Notes under the pieces: generated by a model
Seen by the model: only the letters and a program-made list of their open reading frames with translations
Told to the model about the DNA's origin: nothing
Databases searched by the model: none
Shown here: positions 1 through 6,887 of the stretch, piece by piece
How the letters are laid out: every line of letters starts with the position of its first letter
Numbering within the stretch: the first letter of the stretch is position 1
Translations under genes and position numbers: made by a program
Origin: Treponema sp. UBA4377
GTDB taxonomy: Bacteria > Spirochaetota > Spirochaetia > Treponematales > Treponemataceae
Reading direction: 5' to 3'
Assembly: GCA_002391235.1 (NCBI GenBank)
Contig: DGRX01000004.1
Span: forward strand, 169,862 to 233,861
DNA: 64,000 bases

Positions 1-951
1 GACGTTTACAACGAAGTAAAGTCTAAGATGATTCCGTATCCTGCCGAAGTCGGAATGAAGGACGGAAAAGTTTACGGACTTTCTTGGCAGGCTTGTCCTG
101 GCGCCTACTTCTATCGCCGCTCATTGGCCAAGAAGTACCTCGGATCTGACGATCCCGCCACAGTTCAGAAGGCTTTCGCCAACTGGGACACATTCCTTGC
201 CACAGCCCGCGACCTCAAGAAGGCCTCTGGCGGAAAGTGCGTTATCCTTTCTACAACTGGCGACTTGTTCAAGCCGTTCCAGGGCGCCCGCAAGGGACCG
301 TGGATCCAGGGTGGAAAATTGGTTGTTGACCCCGCCATGGAAGATTACATGAAGATGGCCAAGACTCTCAAGGACGAAGGACTTGAAGGACGCCAGGGAC
401 AGTGGTCAGAAGGTTGGTTCGCTGGATTCAAGGGCGAGCTCAAGGACGAAGCCGGAAAGCCGGTTGAAGTATTCGGAACATTCCTCCCGACATGGGGACT
501 CCACTACGTTCTTAAGCCCAACGCTGGCAACACAGCCGGTGACTGGGGCATGATCGCTGGACCCGCTCCCTACCGCTGGGGTGGCACTTGGGTTGGCGCC
601 TACAAAGGAACAAAGGTTCCCAAGTTGGCCAAAGACTTCATCAAGTACGTTGCCACAGACGACGGCTTCTTGACAAAGTGGGCCAAAGACACAGGCGACG
701 TTGTTTCTAACAACAACGTTATCAACGCCATCAAAGACACATACTCTGAGCCGTTCCTCAATGGACAGAACCACTACGCTGAGTTCGCCGCCATGGCCAA
801 CAACGTAGACGGAAAGCTCAACCAGGGAACTGACCAGGCTGTTGAAGGATTCTGGGGCGAAGCTGTAGGATCTTATGTAAACGGCGAAAAGTCTATGGAT
901 GATGCTATTGCTGATTTCAAGCAGCATGTTAAAGACGAGCTTGGATTCTAA
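1..951 (+). CDS. Sugar ABC transporter substrate-binding protein, C-terminal part
   Basis: The frame is open from base 1, so the true start lies left of the window; the visible ATG at 28 is internal. About 316 residues of a family-1 extracellular solute-binding protein are present. They are rich in Trp, Tyr and Lys and include a hinge-like stretch (TWGLHYVLKPN), a segment typical of the ligand-cleft lobe (WGGTWVGAYKGTKVPKLAKD) and a helical tail (MDDAIADFKQHVKDELGF). Family knowledge: such proteins capture a mono- or oligosaccharide in the periplasm and deliver it to the permeases encoded next. With a GH43 enzyme and LacI regulator downstream, the likely ligand is a pentose oligosaccharide; this is inference. 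No ATPase gene follows, so a shared MsiK-type ATPase encoded elsewhere is probable. Confidence 0.88.
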   Translation, partial: DVYNEVKSKMIPYPAEVGMKDGKVYGLSWQACPGAYFYRRSLAKKYLGSDDPATVQKAFANWDTFLATARDLKKASGGKCVILSTTGDLFKPFQGARKGPWIQGGKLVVDPAMEDYMKMAKTLKDEGLEGRQGQWSEGWFAGFKGELKDEAGKPVEVFGTFLPTWGLHYVLKPNAGNTAGDWGMIAGPAPYRWGGTWVGAYKGTKVPKLAKDFIKYVATDDGFLTKWAKDTGDVVSNNNVINAIKDTYSEPFLNGQNHYAEFAAMANNVDGKLNQGTDQAVEGFWGEAVGSYVNGEKSMDDAIADFKQHVKDELGF

Positions 952-1003
952 TCCAGCTTAAAATTCAGGATGCGGTCCGTTCTATGAACGGATTGCCTCC
1001 GCC

Positions 1004-1058
1004 AAAGGGCGCAGGAAGATTAATCAGCGCGATTTGTCGGACTGCGCCCTTTTTTTAA
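1004..1058 (+). terminator. Hairpin with U-tract between binding protein and permeases
   Basis: An 11-bp perfect stem (AAAGGGCGCAG with CTGCGCCCTTT) encloses a 27-base loop and is followed by a run of T. A smaller hairpin (CCGTTC/GAACGG, 976-991) precedes it. It has the form of an intrinsic terminator inside an apparent transporter operon, so it probably lets only part of the transcripts continue into the permease genes. A weak promoter-like pair (TTGAAA at 1067, TATTCC at 1090, 17-base spacer) lies downstream. Confidence 0.75.
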
Positions 1059-1141
1059 CCTATTATTTGAAAACAAAACAATAAAATTTTATTCCCTCAA
1101 GCGATGGATTCACAAAATGGGTTTTTTAGGAGAAAAAAAAC

Positions 1142-2119
1142 ATGCCTTTATTAAAAACTAAAAAAGCGAAAGGATCCGAAGCGCGTCTTGCAAAATACGG
1201 CGTGTTCTTTGTTCTGCCCTTCCTTTGCGTTTACGCGATATTCAATTTGTGGCCTACGGTCTACACAATTTTGCTTTCCTTTACGGATCTTAATAAGTTT
1301 GATACATTGAAAGACGCCGATTGGGTTGGCGGAGCCAATTACGCGGCGCTTATAAAAGACGGCAACTTTTGGGGATCTGTAATCAATACTTTCATCATGT
1401 GGGGCTTTAACTTCGCTCCGCAGTTGGGAATCGCCCTTATTTTTGCGGTTATCTTTACAGATCCGGGAATGTCCGGACTTAAAGGAAAGAACGCTTTCCG
1501 CGCGATTTTCTATCTTCCAAACTTGCTTACAGCGGCTTCTGTAGCGATTTTGTTCCGAAGCCTTTTTGCATATCCGATTGGACCTGTAAACCAGTTCTTC
1601 ACAAAGATTGGAATCCAGGCAACAACTATTCGCGATGGCGAAGTTATCAAGGAAGGAATCAACTTTTTCCGCAGCGTCGCTTGGTCGCGCGGAATCGTTT
1701 CCTTCATCCAGTGGTGGATGTGGTGCGGACAGACATTGATTATGTTGATGGCCGGCATCACTTCAATTTCTCCTTCATTGTATGAGTCGGCTGTAGTTGA
1801 CGGCGCCACCCAAAGCCAGCAGACTTGGTACATCACTTTGCCGCTTTTGCGCCCGATGATGCTCTTCTTGCTCGTAACTTCAATCATCGGCGGAATGCAG
1901 CTCTTTGAAATTCCCTTCTTGCTGACAGATATGCGCGGCGGCCCTGACTACAGAATCCGAACGATGGTTCTTTACATGTACAACACCGCCTTCCAGGGCG
2001 TAAACAAGTACGGTTACGCTTCGGCAATAGCCATGGGTGTATTTGTAATTACAATGTTCTTCTCTGCGTTGGTATTCTTCTTTATGCAAGACCGCTCAGA
2101 ACCCAAAGGCAAAAGGTAG
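1142..2119 (+). CDS. Sugar ABC transporter permease, MalF/UgpA type
   Basis: This 325-residue inner-membrane protein has six hydrophobic segments; the first, at residues 20-45, follows a Lys-rich cytoplasmic N-terminus. The EAA loop that docks on the ATPase is clear at about residues 214-235 (ESAVVDGATQSQQTWYITLP). Length and topology fit the MalF/UgpA-like subunit of carbohydrate-uptake (CUT1) transporters. The start is supported by an AGGAGA ribosome site 8 bases upstream. The stop codon TAG lies inside the ribosome site of the next permease, so the two are translated together and presumably form a heterodimeric channel with the binding protein encoded upstream. Confidence 0.93.
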   Translation: MPLLKTKKAKGSEARLAKYGVFFVLPFLCVYAIFNLWPTVYTILLSFTDLNKFDTLKDADWVGGANYAALIKDGNFWGSVINTFIMWGFNFAPQLGIALIFAVIFTDPGMSGLKGKNAFRAIFYLPNLLTAASVAILFRSLFAYPIGPVNQFFTKIGIQATTIRDGEVIKEGINFFRSVAWSRGIVSFIQWWMWCGQTLIMLMAGITSISPSLYESAVVDGATQSQQTWYITLPLLRPMMLFLLVTSIIGGMQLFEIPFLLTDMRGGPDYRIRTMVLYMYNTAFQGVNKYGYASAIAMGVFVITMFFSALVFFFMQDRSEPKGKR

Positions 2120-2129
2120 GAGGTAAAAA

Positions 2130-3089
2130 ATGGATTATAAAGCTGCTAAAACTGCCAAACAGAGCGTAGTTTACTTTTTTATGGTTCTGTTTATTTTGAT
2201 TGCTGTAATTCCTGTTTGGTTGATGCTTGTAAACGCTACAAGAACAACCGAGCAAATAAACGCTGGCGTAACATTGTTCCCTGGCAAAAGCCTCATCAAC
2301 AACTGGAATATTTTGATTACAACAGGTTCTGGACTTAAGGTTGCCGCCGGCGGACGCTTGATTGACGAGCTTACAAAGCACGCAAAAGAGTATGCCGGAA
2401 AGTTCGCGAAAATCGGCGATTGGATTATCTTCTTCAAGGCTGGTAAATTCCAGATTTGGCAGGGCTTCCTTAACTCGGCCATCATCGCGATTTGTTCAAC
2501 CGGATTGAACGTGTACTTCTCTTCTTTGACAGCCTATGCCTTGCACGTATACCGCTTCAAGGGACGCGCCTTCATCTGGGCCTTTATCATGTTCGTTATG
2601 ATGATTCCGGCTTCTATTTCGTTCGTCGGTTTCTATCAGTTTATGTCAAGCATCCACTTGGTTGACAGCTTCATTCCGTTGATTGTTCCTGCGATAGCCA
2701 GCTCCGCCACGGTATTGTTCATGCGACAGTATATGGCGTCAGTTCTTTCTTTGGAATTGATTGACGCGGGCCGCATTGACGGAGCGGGCGAGTTTAGGAT
2801 TTTCAACCAAATCGTTCTTCCGATTATGTCTCCCGCCTTGGCCACGCAAGCTATCTTCTGCTTTGTAGGTTCTTGGAACAACTTTGTAACTCCTATGATT
2901 TTGCTCCAGACCGACAGCAAGAAGACATTGCCGATTTTCGTTCAGCTTTTGCGCGGCGACATTTACCGAACTGAGTTCGGCGCCATCTACATGGGTATCG
3001 CCGTTTCGTTGATTCCGATTATCATCTTCTACTGCTTCATGTCACGCTTCATCATCTCGGGCGTTTCAATGGGCGGCGTAAAAGAGTAA
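2130..3089 (+). CDS. Sugar ABC transporter permease, MalG/UgpE type
   Basis: This 319-residue integral membrane protein has the EAA loop LELIDAGRIDGAGEFRIFNQ near residues 207-226, diagnostic of the second permease of CUT1 sugar transporters. An AGGAGG ribosome site overlaps the stop codon of the preceding permease. Between membrane segments 1 and 2 there is an extended periplasmic stretch (roughly residues 45-105, rich in Lys and Gly) that is longer than in typical MalG/AraQ proteins; its role is unknown. A strong terminator follows the gene, so it closes the transporter unit. Confidence 0.92.
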   Translation: MDYKAAKTAKQSVVYFFMVLFILIAVIPVWLMLVNATRTTEQINAGVTLFPGKSLINNWNILITTGSGLKVAAGGRLIDELTKHAKEYAGKFAKIGDWIIFFKAGKFQIWQGFLNSAIIAICSTGLNVYFSSLTAYALHVYRFKGRAFIWAFIMFVMMIPASISFVGFYQFMSSIHLVDSFIPLIVPAIASSATVLFMRQYMASVLSLELIDAGRIDGAGEFRIFNQIVLPIMSPALATQAIFCFVGSWNNFVTPMILLQTDSKKTLPIFVQLLRGDIYRTEFGAIYMGIAVSLIPIIIFYCFMSRFIISGVSMGGVKE

Positions 3090-3096
3090 TATCGCT

Positions 3097-3126
3097 AAAA
3101 AAAACCGCGGCAGCGCGGTTTTTTTT
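3097..3126 (+). terminator. Rho-independent terminator after permease genes
   Basis: A 13-bp stem (A8-CCGCG with CGCGG-T8) with a GCAG tetraloop ends in T8. It sits 8 bases after the permease stop codon and separates the transporter from the GH43/regulator pair. Confidence 0.9.
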
Positions 3127-3136
3127 AGGCTTGCGA

Positions 3137-3167
3137 GTTTGCCCGCCATTTTCTATGGCAGGCAAAC
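3137..3167 (+). promoter_or_regulatory. 31-base inverted repeat upstream of GH43
   Basis: Arms GTTTGCCCGCCAT and ATGGCAGGCAAAC are complementary except for one position and flank a 5-base loop. No T-run follows, so it is not a terminator. It overlaps the spacer and -10 position of a weak promoter-like pair (TTGCGA at 3131, TATGGC at 3154). It could be an operator for the LacI-type regulator encoded two genes later, or an mRNA hairpin that stabilises the GH43 message. Confidence 0.45.
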
Positions 3168-3209
3168 ATCGCGGTTTTTGTTGAAAATTCCCATTTTGAG
3201 GAAAAAAAA

Positions 3210-4865
3210 GTGTCCAAAGTATTCAATCCTATCTTGACCGGCTTTCACGCCGACCCTTCCATTTGTTATGTAAACGGCGAGTATTTTATAGCCAATTCAA
3301 CTTTTGAATGGTATCCAGGCGTTGAGTTGCACAGGTCTAAGGATTTGGTTCACTGGACAAGCGTTCCTTCTCCATTGAGCGAGGAGCGCCTTTTGAATAT
3401 GGCAGGAAACATTGAGTCCTGCGGAATTTGGGCGCCCTGCCTGTCATATTCTGAAGGAAAATTTTGGCTTATCTACACCAACGTCCGCTCTTGGAACGCC
3501 GGCCCTTGGAAGGACACTCCCAATTTTTTGACTACGGCGGAAAACATCGAAGGCCCCTGGTCGGATCCGGTTTTCTTGAACGCTTCGGGCTTTGACCCGT
3601 CGATGTTCCACGACGACGACGGCCGCCACTGGTACCTTAACATGGAATGGGACTACCGCAAGGCTTGTACAAACCACATCGACGGCGCGCCCCAGTTTAC
3701 CGGCATCGTTTTGCAGGAATACAGCGCCACAAAAAAGCGCCTTATCGGAAAGCCCAAAAAGATTTTTACCGGAAGCGACATCGGCTGCGTTGAAGGCACC
3801 CACCTTTACAAGAGGAACGGCTGGTATTACATAATTAGCGCGGAGGGCGGAACAAGCTACGAGCACGCGATAACAGTAGGCCGTTCGCGCAGCCTTTTTG
3901 GCCCCTACGAGCTGCATCCGACAAACCCCTTGATTAGCGCTTACGGCCACCCGGAACTAAAAATTCAAAAAGCCGGCCACGGCCAATGGGCGGAAGGCGC
4001 CGACGGAAAAACTTATTTGGTTTACCTTTGCGGCCGTCCCTTGCCGGGAACAAAAAACTGCCCGCTGGGCCGCGAAACTTCCTTTGCCGAAATAAAGTGG
4101 AAGGACGACTGGCCGTGGGTAATGCAAGCGGACGGCAGCCTTCAAAACACTCCGCCCGATTATGTTGAGGTTCCCGCAAAAGCCGAGCTGTTGCCCGGCG
4201 AAAAAGACCGCAATTTGGTCGGCAAGCGCGCCGACGAATATTGCCGCGTCACAAAATACACTTTTAACGACTTGGATTTTTTGGCCGACTTTAAGGCCTT
4301 GCGGCTTCCGATTTTTGGAAAAAAGAGCAAGCGCTTTAGCATAAGCGCGCGCAAGGGCTTTTTAAGAATCGTCGGCGGACAGTCGCCGATTTCAACCTTT
4401 GAGCAGGGAATTTTGTGCCGCCGCCAAACTGACTTTGTTTTTGAGGCCGAGACAAAAATGGAGTTCAACCCGACATACTTCCAGCACTTGGCCGGCTTGA
4501 CTTACCGCTACAGCGAGACCACCCAGTACAATTTGTGCGTGACTTACGACGAAGAGCTGGGCCGCGTGATTCAGTTCCAGTCCTTTATGTTGGGCGACTA
4601 CAGGGAAGGGCAAAAGATTGCGGTTCCCAAGGACGGCCCGCTTTGGCTAAAGGTGAGCGCAAACTACGATACGGCCGTCTTCTCCTATTCGCTTGACGGA
4701 AAGGCTTGGCGACAGATTAGGCCGCTTTTGGACGTGAACAAGCTTACGGACGAATACGGCGGAATGGGTTTTACCGGAGCCTTTGTCGGAATGTTCTGCG
4801 TTGACATGGCAGAATACTCCAACTACGCGGACTTTGAATACTTTACCTACAGCAAAGCGCAATGA
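3210..4865 (+). CDS. Glycoside hydrolase family 43 (xylosidase/arabinofuranosidase-like)
   Basis: This 551-residue protein starts with GTG, supported by GAGGA 7 bases upstream. The N-terminal five-bladed propeller has the GH43 triad: general base Asp15 (FHADPS), pKa-modulating Asp129 (GFDPSMFHDDDG) and general acid Glu195 (CVEGTHLY). Residues from about 350 to the end resemble the beta-sandwich found at the C-terminus of XynB-type GH43 enzymes. Family knowledge: these remove xylose or arabinose from non-reducing ends of xylo-oligosaccharides. There is no signal peptide, so it acts in the cytoplasm on imported oligosaccharides, in keeping with the transporter genes upstream. It shares ATGA with the following regulator gene. 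Exact specificity cannot be read from sequence. Confidence 0.9.
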   Translation: MSKVFNPILTGFHADPSICYVNGEYFIANSTFEWYPGVELHRSKDLVHWTSVPSPLSEERLLNMAGNIESCGIWAPCLSYSEGKFWLIYTNVRSWNAGPWKDTPNFLTTAENIEGPWSDPVFLNASGFDPSMFHDDDGRHWYLNMEWDYRKACTNHIDGAPQFTGIVLQEYSATKKRLIGKPKKIFTGSDIGCVEGTHLYKRNGWYYIISAEGGTSYEHAITVGRSRSLFGPYELHPTNPLISAYGHPELKIQKAGHGQWAEGADGKTYLVYLCGRPLPGTKNCPLGRETSFAEIKWKDDWPWVMQADGSLQNTPPDYVEVPAKAELLPGEKDRNLVGKRADEYCRVTKYTFNDLDFLADFKALRLPIFGKKSKRFSISARKGFLRIVGGQSPISTFEQGILCRRQTDFVFEAETKMEFNPTYFQHLAGLTYRYSETTQYNLCVTYDEELGRVIQFQSFMLGDYREGQKIAVPKDGPLWLKVSANYDTAVFSYSLDGKAWRQIRPLLDVNKLTDEYGGMGFTGAFVGMFCVDMAEYSNYADFEYFTYSKAQ

Positions 4866-5896
4866 TCACTATATATGATTTGGCGAAACAAACAGGATTT
4901 TCCGCTCCGACAATTTCCAAAGCCCTTAACGGCAACGGAAAGCTAAGCGACGAAACGCGTCAAACCATAGTTGAAGCCGCAAAAAAGGCCGGCTATACCG
5001 CAAATATGGCCGCCAAGGCCTTGTCCACCAAACACTCTAGGCTTATAGGCGTAATTTTGGAAGATGTTTCGATGCAGCGAGGCTTTGAGCACCCGCTTTT
5101 TGGCGGCCTTTTGAACAAATTCCGCAAAGAAATAGAGCTTGCCGGCTACGACCTTTTGTTTTTGTCAAAGCATTTTAACGAGGGAATGTCTTACATAGAC
5201 CACTGCCGCTATCGCGACGTGGAGGGCATTTTAATTGTAAATCCGATTGACGACGATGAGGAAATGAAGACCCTTGGAACATGCGGCATTCCATGCGTAA
5301 GCACAAACGAATTTATTCCCGGCGTTTGCACTGTTGTCACCGACAATGAAAACGCCGGCCAAATAGCCGCCCGGGTTCTTTACGAAGCCGGCCACGAAAA
5401 GATTGGTTTTTTGGGAGCGCCCTTTAGGGAAAATTCTCCGGCGGCTTTGGAGCGCTACAAAGGCTTTAAGGCGGAACTTGAATCCTACGGCAAGGAATGC
5501 GACGAAAAATATTTGGAAGTTTGCAGCGCTTGGTGGGACGGGGCCGGTTACGAGGGCATGAAAAAACTATACGAGCGCTGTCCAGACATTACGGCTGTTT
5601 TTGTAGTCTGCGACGCGCTGGCTTTTGGCGCGATGAAATATTTGCTTGAAATTGGAAAATCGATTCCAAATGACATTAGCGTTATAGGCTTTGACGACGA
5701 CACAACTGTCTTAAAGGCCGCTCCCACTTTGTGCACTTTTAGGCAAGACAGGGATAAAATCGCCCAATTGGCCAGCGAAGTTCTTTTGCAGGGAATTGCC
5801 GGCGTTCCAAACCCAGAGATTGTACGCGTTCCCGCGGAATACATACAGCGCGGAAGCGTCCGTTCTTTCCGCCGCATACACCAAATGGCTTACTAG
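4862..5896 (+). CDS. LacI-family transcriptional regulator
   Basis: This 344-residue protein has the classical LacI helix-turn-helix at residues 1-25 (TIYDLAKQTGFSAPTISKAL), the hinge helix near 45-58 and a periplasmic-binding-protein-like effector domain after it. The start ATG overlaps the GH43 stop codon (ATGA) and has no ribosome site of its own, so translation is coupled. Its position suggests that it controls the sugar transporter/GH43 genes and responds to the imported sugar. A good LacI-type palindrome occurs far away at 54149-54162, and a longer inverted repeat occurs at 3137-3167; which one it binds is not known. Confidence 0.93.
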   Translation: MITIYDLAKQTGFSAPTISKALNGNGKLSDETRQTIVEAAKKAGYTANMAAKALSTKHSRLIGVILEDVSMQRGFEHPLFGGLLNKFRKEIELAGYDLLFLSKHFNEGMSYIDHCRYRDVEGILIVNPIDDDEEMKTLGTCGIPCVSTNEFIPGVCTVVTDNENAGQIAARVLYEAGHEKIGFLGAPFRENSPAALERYKGFKAELESYGKECDEKYLEVCSAWWDGAGYEGMKKLYERCPDITAVFVVCDALAFGAMKYLLEIGKSIPNDISVIGFDDDTTVLKAAPTLCTFRQDRDKIAQLASEVLLQGIAGVPNPEIVRVPAEYIQRGSVRSFRRIHQMAY

Positions 5897-5913
5897 CCGC
5901 TCATTCTGTCTGC

Positions 5914-6654
5914 TCAAGACACTTTTATTTGGCTGAACACTTTTCCTATCGAGTCGTGGATGACCAAGTCGGCCTTGCTGTCGGCGGCGGTCTCAGACTT
6001 GTTTATCAATACCAAATTGTTTCCATTAAAGTAATTGATAAGGCCGGCCGCCGGGTACACCACTAGCGACGTTCCGCCGATTATAAGCGTGTCGGCGGCG
6101 GCGATGGCCTGGACTGCGCCGTTTATTACGTTGTCGTCAAGGCCTTCTTCGTAAAGGACGACGTCAGGCTTTACAAGGCCGCCGCATTTTGCGCAGCGGG
6201 GAAGGCTGTCAGGCGAGTCGGCTGAATCTGCGATAAAGTCTATGTCGTAGGGAGCGCGGCAGTCCATGCAAAAGTTTCGCAAGGTTGAGCCGTGCAATTC
6301 GTAAATTCTTTTGCTGCCGGCGGCCTGGTGCAAGCCGTCAATGTTTTGGGTGACGACGGCCAAAAGCTTTCCGGCCTGTTCAAGTTCGGCCAGCTTGTAG
6401 TGGGCCGCGTTGGGCTTGACACCCTTTATGATTAGTTTTTCGCGGTAAAATCGGTAAAATTCCTTGGGATTTGCGTCAAAAAACGAGCGGCTGATTATGG
6501 TTTCGGGCGGATACTTCCATTTTTGGCTGTAAAGGCCGTCTTGGCTTCTAAAGTCGGGGATTCCGCTTTCTGTGGAAACGCCCGCTCCTCCAAAAAAGAC
6601 GATTTTGCTTGAAGCGTCAATTATCGCCTGCAACTGTTCAATATAATCTGCCAT
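5914..6654 (-). CDS. cobB: Sirtuin NAD-dependent protein deacylase (CobB type)
   Basis: This 246-residue protein carries the full sirtuin signature: NAD-binding GAGVSTESGIPDFR (residues 23-36), TQNIDGLH (102-109), catalytic His121 in ELHGS and four zinc cysteines at 129, 132, 154 and 157. Known role: removal of acetyl or longer acyl groups from lysine, consuming NAD. I chose ATG at 6654 over the longer TTG frame at 6684 because a -10 box (TATAAT, 6661-6666) ends 6 bases before this ATG; the upstream codons would be promoter. There is no Shine-Dalgarno sequence, so the message is probably leaderless. The gene runs towards the LacI regulator gene; no clear terminator lies in the 17-base gap. 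Confidence 0.93.
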   Translation of the reverse strand: MADYIEQLQAIIDASSKIVFFGGAGVSTESGIPDFRSQDGLYSQKWKYPPETIISRSFFDANPKEFYRFYREKLIIKGVKPNAAHYKLAELEQAGKLLAVVTQNIDGLHQAAGSKRIYELHGSTLRNFCMDCRAPYDIDFIADSADSPDSLPRCAKCGGLVKPDVVLYEEGLDDNVINGAVQAIAAADTLIIGGTSLVVYPAAGLINYFNGNNLVLINKSETAADSKADLVIHDSIGKVFSQIKVS

Positions 6655-6660
6655 AAAAAA

Positions 6661-6689
6661 ATTATAGCGCCAAATTTGCCGCAAAGCAA
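6661..6689 (-). promoter_or_regulatory. Promoter of the sirtuin gene, leaderless type
   Basis: On the - strand TTGCTT (6684-6689), a 17-base spacer and a perfect TATAAT (6661-6666) are followed after 6 bases by the ATG. Transcription would start at or next to the ATG. Confidence 0.72.
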
Positions 6690-6776
6690 CGAATTATAAC
6701 AATTATTTAATGAAAATGCGGAATTCAACCGATATTAAAAGCGGGTAACTCTATAGAAAATTTTTGACGAATTTGT

Positions 6777-6805
6777 TTGACAAAATCTCAAAAATGTCTA
6801 ATAAT
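6777..6805 (+). promoter_or_regulatory. Promoter of the giant surface-protein operon
   Basis: Consensus TTGACA (6777-6782), a 17-base spacer and AATAAT (6800-6805, 5 of 6 matches) predict a strong sigma70 start near 6812. The -35 lies within TTTGACAAAATCT, a 13-base string also present upstream of the second surface operon (near 52605-52617, - strand). Confidence 0.7.
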
Positions 6806-6820
6806 AATATATGGAGAATG

Positions 6821-6870
6821 GGCGAAATATTGCCTGGCGGCAGGGGTGAGGAGACGCTGGACAATGCGCC
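6821..6870 (+). promoter_or_regulatory. Structured 5' leader of the giant operon
   Basis: The leader can fold by pairing GGCG (6821-6824) with CGCC (6867-6870), ATTG (6829-6832) with CAAT (6862-6865), and CCTG (6833-6836) with CAGG (6841-6844). The only good Shine-Dalgarno stretch (GAGGAGA, 6848-6854) lies in the unpaired part, and TTTTT follows the last arm. It matches no riboswitch class I recognise. It could control initiation or attenuation of the 25-kb transcript. Confidence 0.4.
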
Positions 6871-6887
6871 TTTTTATGGGCTTATGA
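6864..6887 (+). CDS. Possible seven-residue leader peptide MRLFMGL
   Basis: ATG CGC CTT TTT ATG GGC TTA TGA starts 10 bases after an AGGAG ribosome site, and its stop overlaps the ATG of the giant gene (ATGA). The giant gene has no ribosome site next to its own ATG, so ribosomes finishing this mini-ORF could reinitiate there. This is inference from layout only; the peptide has no recognisable function. Confidence 0.35.
   Translation: MRLFMGL

Noticed and set aside
6655..6684. TTG start for the sirtuin gene
   Set aside because: The extra ten codons coincide with the TATAAT box and spacer; the internal ATG fits the family N-terminus.
6821..6870. Known riboswitch in the giant operon leader
   Set aside because: I looked for c-di-GMP, TPP, glycine, cobalamin and preQ1 hallmarks and found none; it is kept only as an unnamed structure.
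6764..6883. TTG start giving the first giant protein 40 extra residues
   Set aside because: The extension contains the promoter, and the resulting N-terminus would bury the signal peptide.
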